Below, one piece after another: positions 7,714 to 9,139 of a stretch of DNA of 9,139 nt. The notes under the pieces were generated by a model. The model worked only from the letters and a program-made list of their open reading frames with translations. It had not been told where the DNA came from and did no database searches. The position numbers and the translations under genes are program-made. Position 1 is the stretch's first letter. Every line of letters starts with the position of its first letter. The stretch comes from Mycobacterium sp. (GTDB taxonomy: Bacteria > Actinomycetota > Actinomycetes > Mycobacteriales > Mycobacteriaceae): assembly GCA_025965815.1 (NCBI GenBank), contig JAOPWF010000445.1, positions 1 to 9,139 of the forward strand, written 5' to 3'.

Positions 7714-9099
7714 ATGATCATGCGTAATGCGTCGCACCCCACGGGCGGCGGGTCCCTCCCGACCGGACTCAAAAGAGTTGTGGTCGCCTCGATGGCCGGC
7801 ACGGTAGTGGAGTGGTACGAGTTCTTCCTCTACGGGACCGCGGCCACGCTGGTGTTCAGCAAGGTGTTCTTCAGCTCCGGCACCAGCGAGCTCGATGCGA
7901 TTCTCGCGGCGTTCGTGACGTATGCGGTCGGGTTCGCCGCACGCCCGCTGGGTGGCATCGTGTTCGGGCATTTCGGTGACAAATATGGGCGTAAGAAACT
8001 GCTCCAGTTTTCTCTGCTGCTGGTGGGCGCCGCCACGTTCCTGATGGGGTGTCTGCCGACGTTCGCGCAGATCGGTTACTGGGCACCGGCGTTACTGGTC
8101 ATGCTGCGATTCATCCAGGGTTTCGCCGTCGGTGGCGAGTGGGGTGGCGCGGTGCTGTTGGTGGCCGAGCACAGCCCTGCCCGCAGCCGCGGATTCTGGG
8201 CCAGCTGGCCGCAGGCCGGCGTGCCCGTCGGGAACATGCTGGCCACGGTGGTGCTGCTGGGGCTGACCGCGACACTGTCGGATGCCGCGTTCCTGTCGTG
8301 GGGATGGCGGGTCGCGTTCTGGTTGTCGGCGGTGGTGGTGCTGGTCGGCTACTACATCCGGACCAAGGTCACCGACGCGCCGATCTTCGTGGCGGCTCAG
8401 CAGGAGGCCGAGAAGATCAAGGCCACCTCGTTCAGCGTCATCGAGGTGCTGAAGCGCTACCCGCGGGGCGTCTTTACCGCGATGGGTCTGCGATTCGGCG
8501 AGAACGTCATGTACTACCTGGTGGTCACCTTCTCCATCACCTACCTCAAGGTCGAGGTTCATGCGAACACGAGCACGATCCTGTGGTGGCTACTGGCCGC
8601 ACATGCGGTGCACTTCGCCGTCATCCCGCTGGTCGGGCGGCTGTCCGACCGTTACGGGCGGCGCCCGGTGTATCTCGTCGGCGCGGTCACCGGGGCCACC
8701 TGGGGATTCTTCGCGTTCCCGATGATGAACAGCGGGCACAACCTGGTCGTCATGTCCGCCATCATCATCGGCCTGGTGTTCCACGCATTCATGTACGCCC
8801 CACAACCGGCGATCATGGCGGAGATGTTCCCCACCCGGATGCGGTATTCCGGTGTGTCCCTTGGCTATCAGGTCACTTCGATCTTTGCCGGATCGCTGGC
8901 GCCCATCATCGCGGTGCGCCTGCTCGACGTCTACAAGTCCTCGGTGCCGATTGCGGTGTATCTGGCCGCGGCCTGCGCGGTCACCGTCATCGCGGTCCTG
9001 TTCGCCCGCGAGACCAAGGGCATTGATCTGGCGGCTGTCGACCTCGCCGACGCCGAAGCTGTTGCCAGTGGGGAGTCAACGAAGGCCGTCGTCGCATGA
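7714..9099 (+). CDS. MHS-family metabolite/H+ symporter (major facilitator superfamily)
   Basis: This 461-residue inner-membrane protein is expected to have 12 transmembrane helices. Signatures of the metabolite:H+ symporter family (ShiA/KgtP/ProP type) are clear: ASMAGTVVEWYEFFLYG (25-41) in helix 1, the MFS loop motif GHFGDKYGRK (85-94), RFIQGFAVGGEWGGA (132-146), and the repeat loop motif GRLSDRYGRRP (308-318). Members import organic acids and related compounds with protons; the substrate cannot be read from sequence. I chose ATG 7714 because GAAGGAG (7701-7707) lies 6 nt upstream. The frame is open back to 7591 but would add 41 residues with no family resemblance, crossing the presumed regulatory region. 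The TGA overlaps the start of the following dehydrogenase gene as ATGA, so the two are cotranscribed and the dehydrogenase may act on the imported substrate. The divergent LysR gene is the likely regulator. Confidence 0.92.
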   Translation: MIMRNASHPTGGGSLPTGLKRVVVASMAGTVVEWYEFFLYGTAATLVFSKVFFSSGTSELDAILAAFVTYAVGFAARPLGGIVFGHFGDKYGRKKLLQFSLLLVGAATFLMGCLPTFAQIGYWAPALLVMLRFIQGFAVGGEWGGAVLLVAEHSPARSRGFWASWPQAGVPVGNMLATVVLLGLTATLSDAAFLSWGWRVAFWLSAVVVLVGYYIRTKVTDAPIFVAAQQEAEKIKATSFSVIEVLKRYPRGVFTAMGLRFGENVMYYLVVTFSITYLKVEVHANTSTILWWLLAAHAVHFAVIPLVGRLSDRYGRRPVYLVGAVTGATWGFFAFPMMNSGHNLVVMSAIIIGLVFHAFMYAPQPAIMAEMFPTRMRYSGVSLGYQVTSIFAGSLAPIIAVRLLDVYKSSVPIAVYLAAACAVTVIAVLFARETKGIDLAAVDLADAEAVASGESTKAVVA

Positions 9100-9139
9100 C
9101 GGAACTCGTCGGACGTACCGCCCTGGTCACCGGCGGCGC
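9096..9139 (+). CDS. Short-chain dehydrogenase/reductase, N-terminal fragment cut by window end
   Basis: Only 14 complete codons are visible. They start at an ATG overlapping the transporter stop (ATGA at 9096-9099) and read MTELVGRTALVTGG. This is the usual beginning of a classical SDR: a short lead, a beta strand (TALVTGG), and the start of the TGxxxGxG nucleotide-binding loop. A weak GAAGG lies about 11 nt upstream, so coupling to the transporter is likely. Substrate and length are unknown from this window. Confidence 0.7.
   Translation, partial: MTELVGRTALVTGG

Overview
The window comes from a high-GC actinobacterium, most likely a fast-growing Mycobacterium (Mycolicibacterium). Gene order and protein lengths match the cholesterol/steroid ring-degradation locus known in M. 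tuberculosis as Rv3573c-Rv3567c, but the sequence departs from that template at its 3' end. Names rest on recognised motifs, protein length and synteny; no database search was run.

Layout. (1) Positions 1-599, + strand: C-terminal end of an acyl-CoA dehydrogenase, probably fadE34 (chsE3), acting on the sterol side chain. (2) 596-2258, - strand: a two-gene unit, kshB (reductase of 3-ketosteroid 9alpha-hydroxylase) followed by a secreted four-cysteine protein of unknown function in the Rv3572 position. (3) 2259-2405: a divergent control region with two KstR-type 14-bp operators, one facing each transcription unit, and a good SigA-like promoter for hsaA. (4) 2406-5960, + strand: the tightly packed hsaA-hsaD-hsaC-hsaB operon. 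(5) 5964-6245, - strand: a small secreted four-cysteine protein, tail-to-tail with hsaB. (6) 6306-6586, - strand: remnant of an alpha/beta-hydrolase gene that has lost its middle. (7) 6633-7580, - strand: a LysR-type regulator, divergent from (8) 7714-9099, + strand: an MHS-family (MFS) metabolite/H+ symporter, whose stop overlaps the start of (9) a short-chain dehydrogenase cut off by the window end.

How the genes work together. KshB feeds NADH electrons to the Rieske oxygenase KshA (not in this window). 9alpha-hydroxylation together with 1,2-dehydrogenation opens ring B and gives the phenol 3-HSA. HsaB supplies reduced flavin to HsaA, which hydroxylates 3-HSA to the catechol 3,4-DHSA. HsaC cleaves the catechol at the meta position to 4,9-DSHA. 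HsaD hydrolyses the C-C bond, giving DOHNAA (HIP, rings C/D) and the dienoic acid HHD (from ring A). KstR, induced by sterol acyl-CoA intermediates, is expected to repress both arms from the 2259-2405 region.

The right-hand third (5964 to the end) looks like accessory material beside the conserved steroid block. The nat gene that follows hsaB in M. tuberculosis is absent at that position, a hydrolase gene has decayed, and a separate LysR-controlled transporter/dehydrogenase module begins. I see no mobile element, tRNA, rRNA, CRISPR array or unmistakably new multigene system. The least explained items are the two secreted cysteine proteins bracketing the steroid genes and the LysR/MHS/SDR module with its CTGCA-rich control region.
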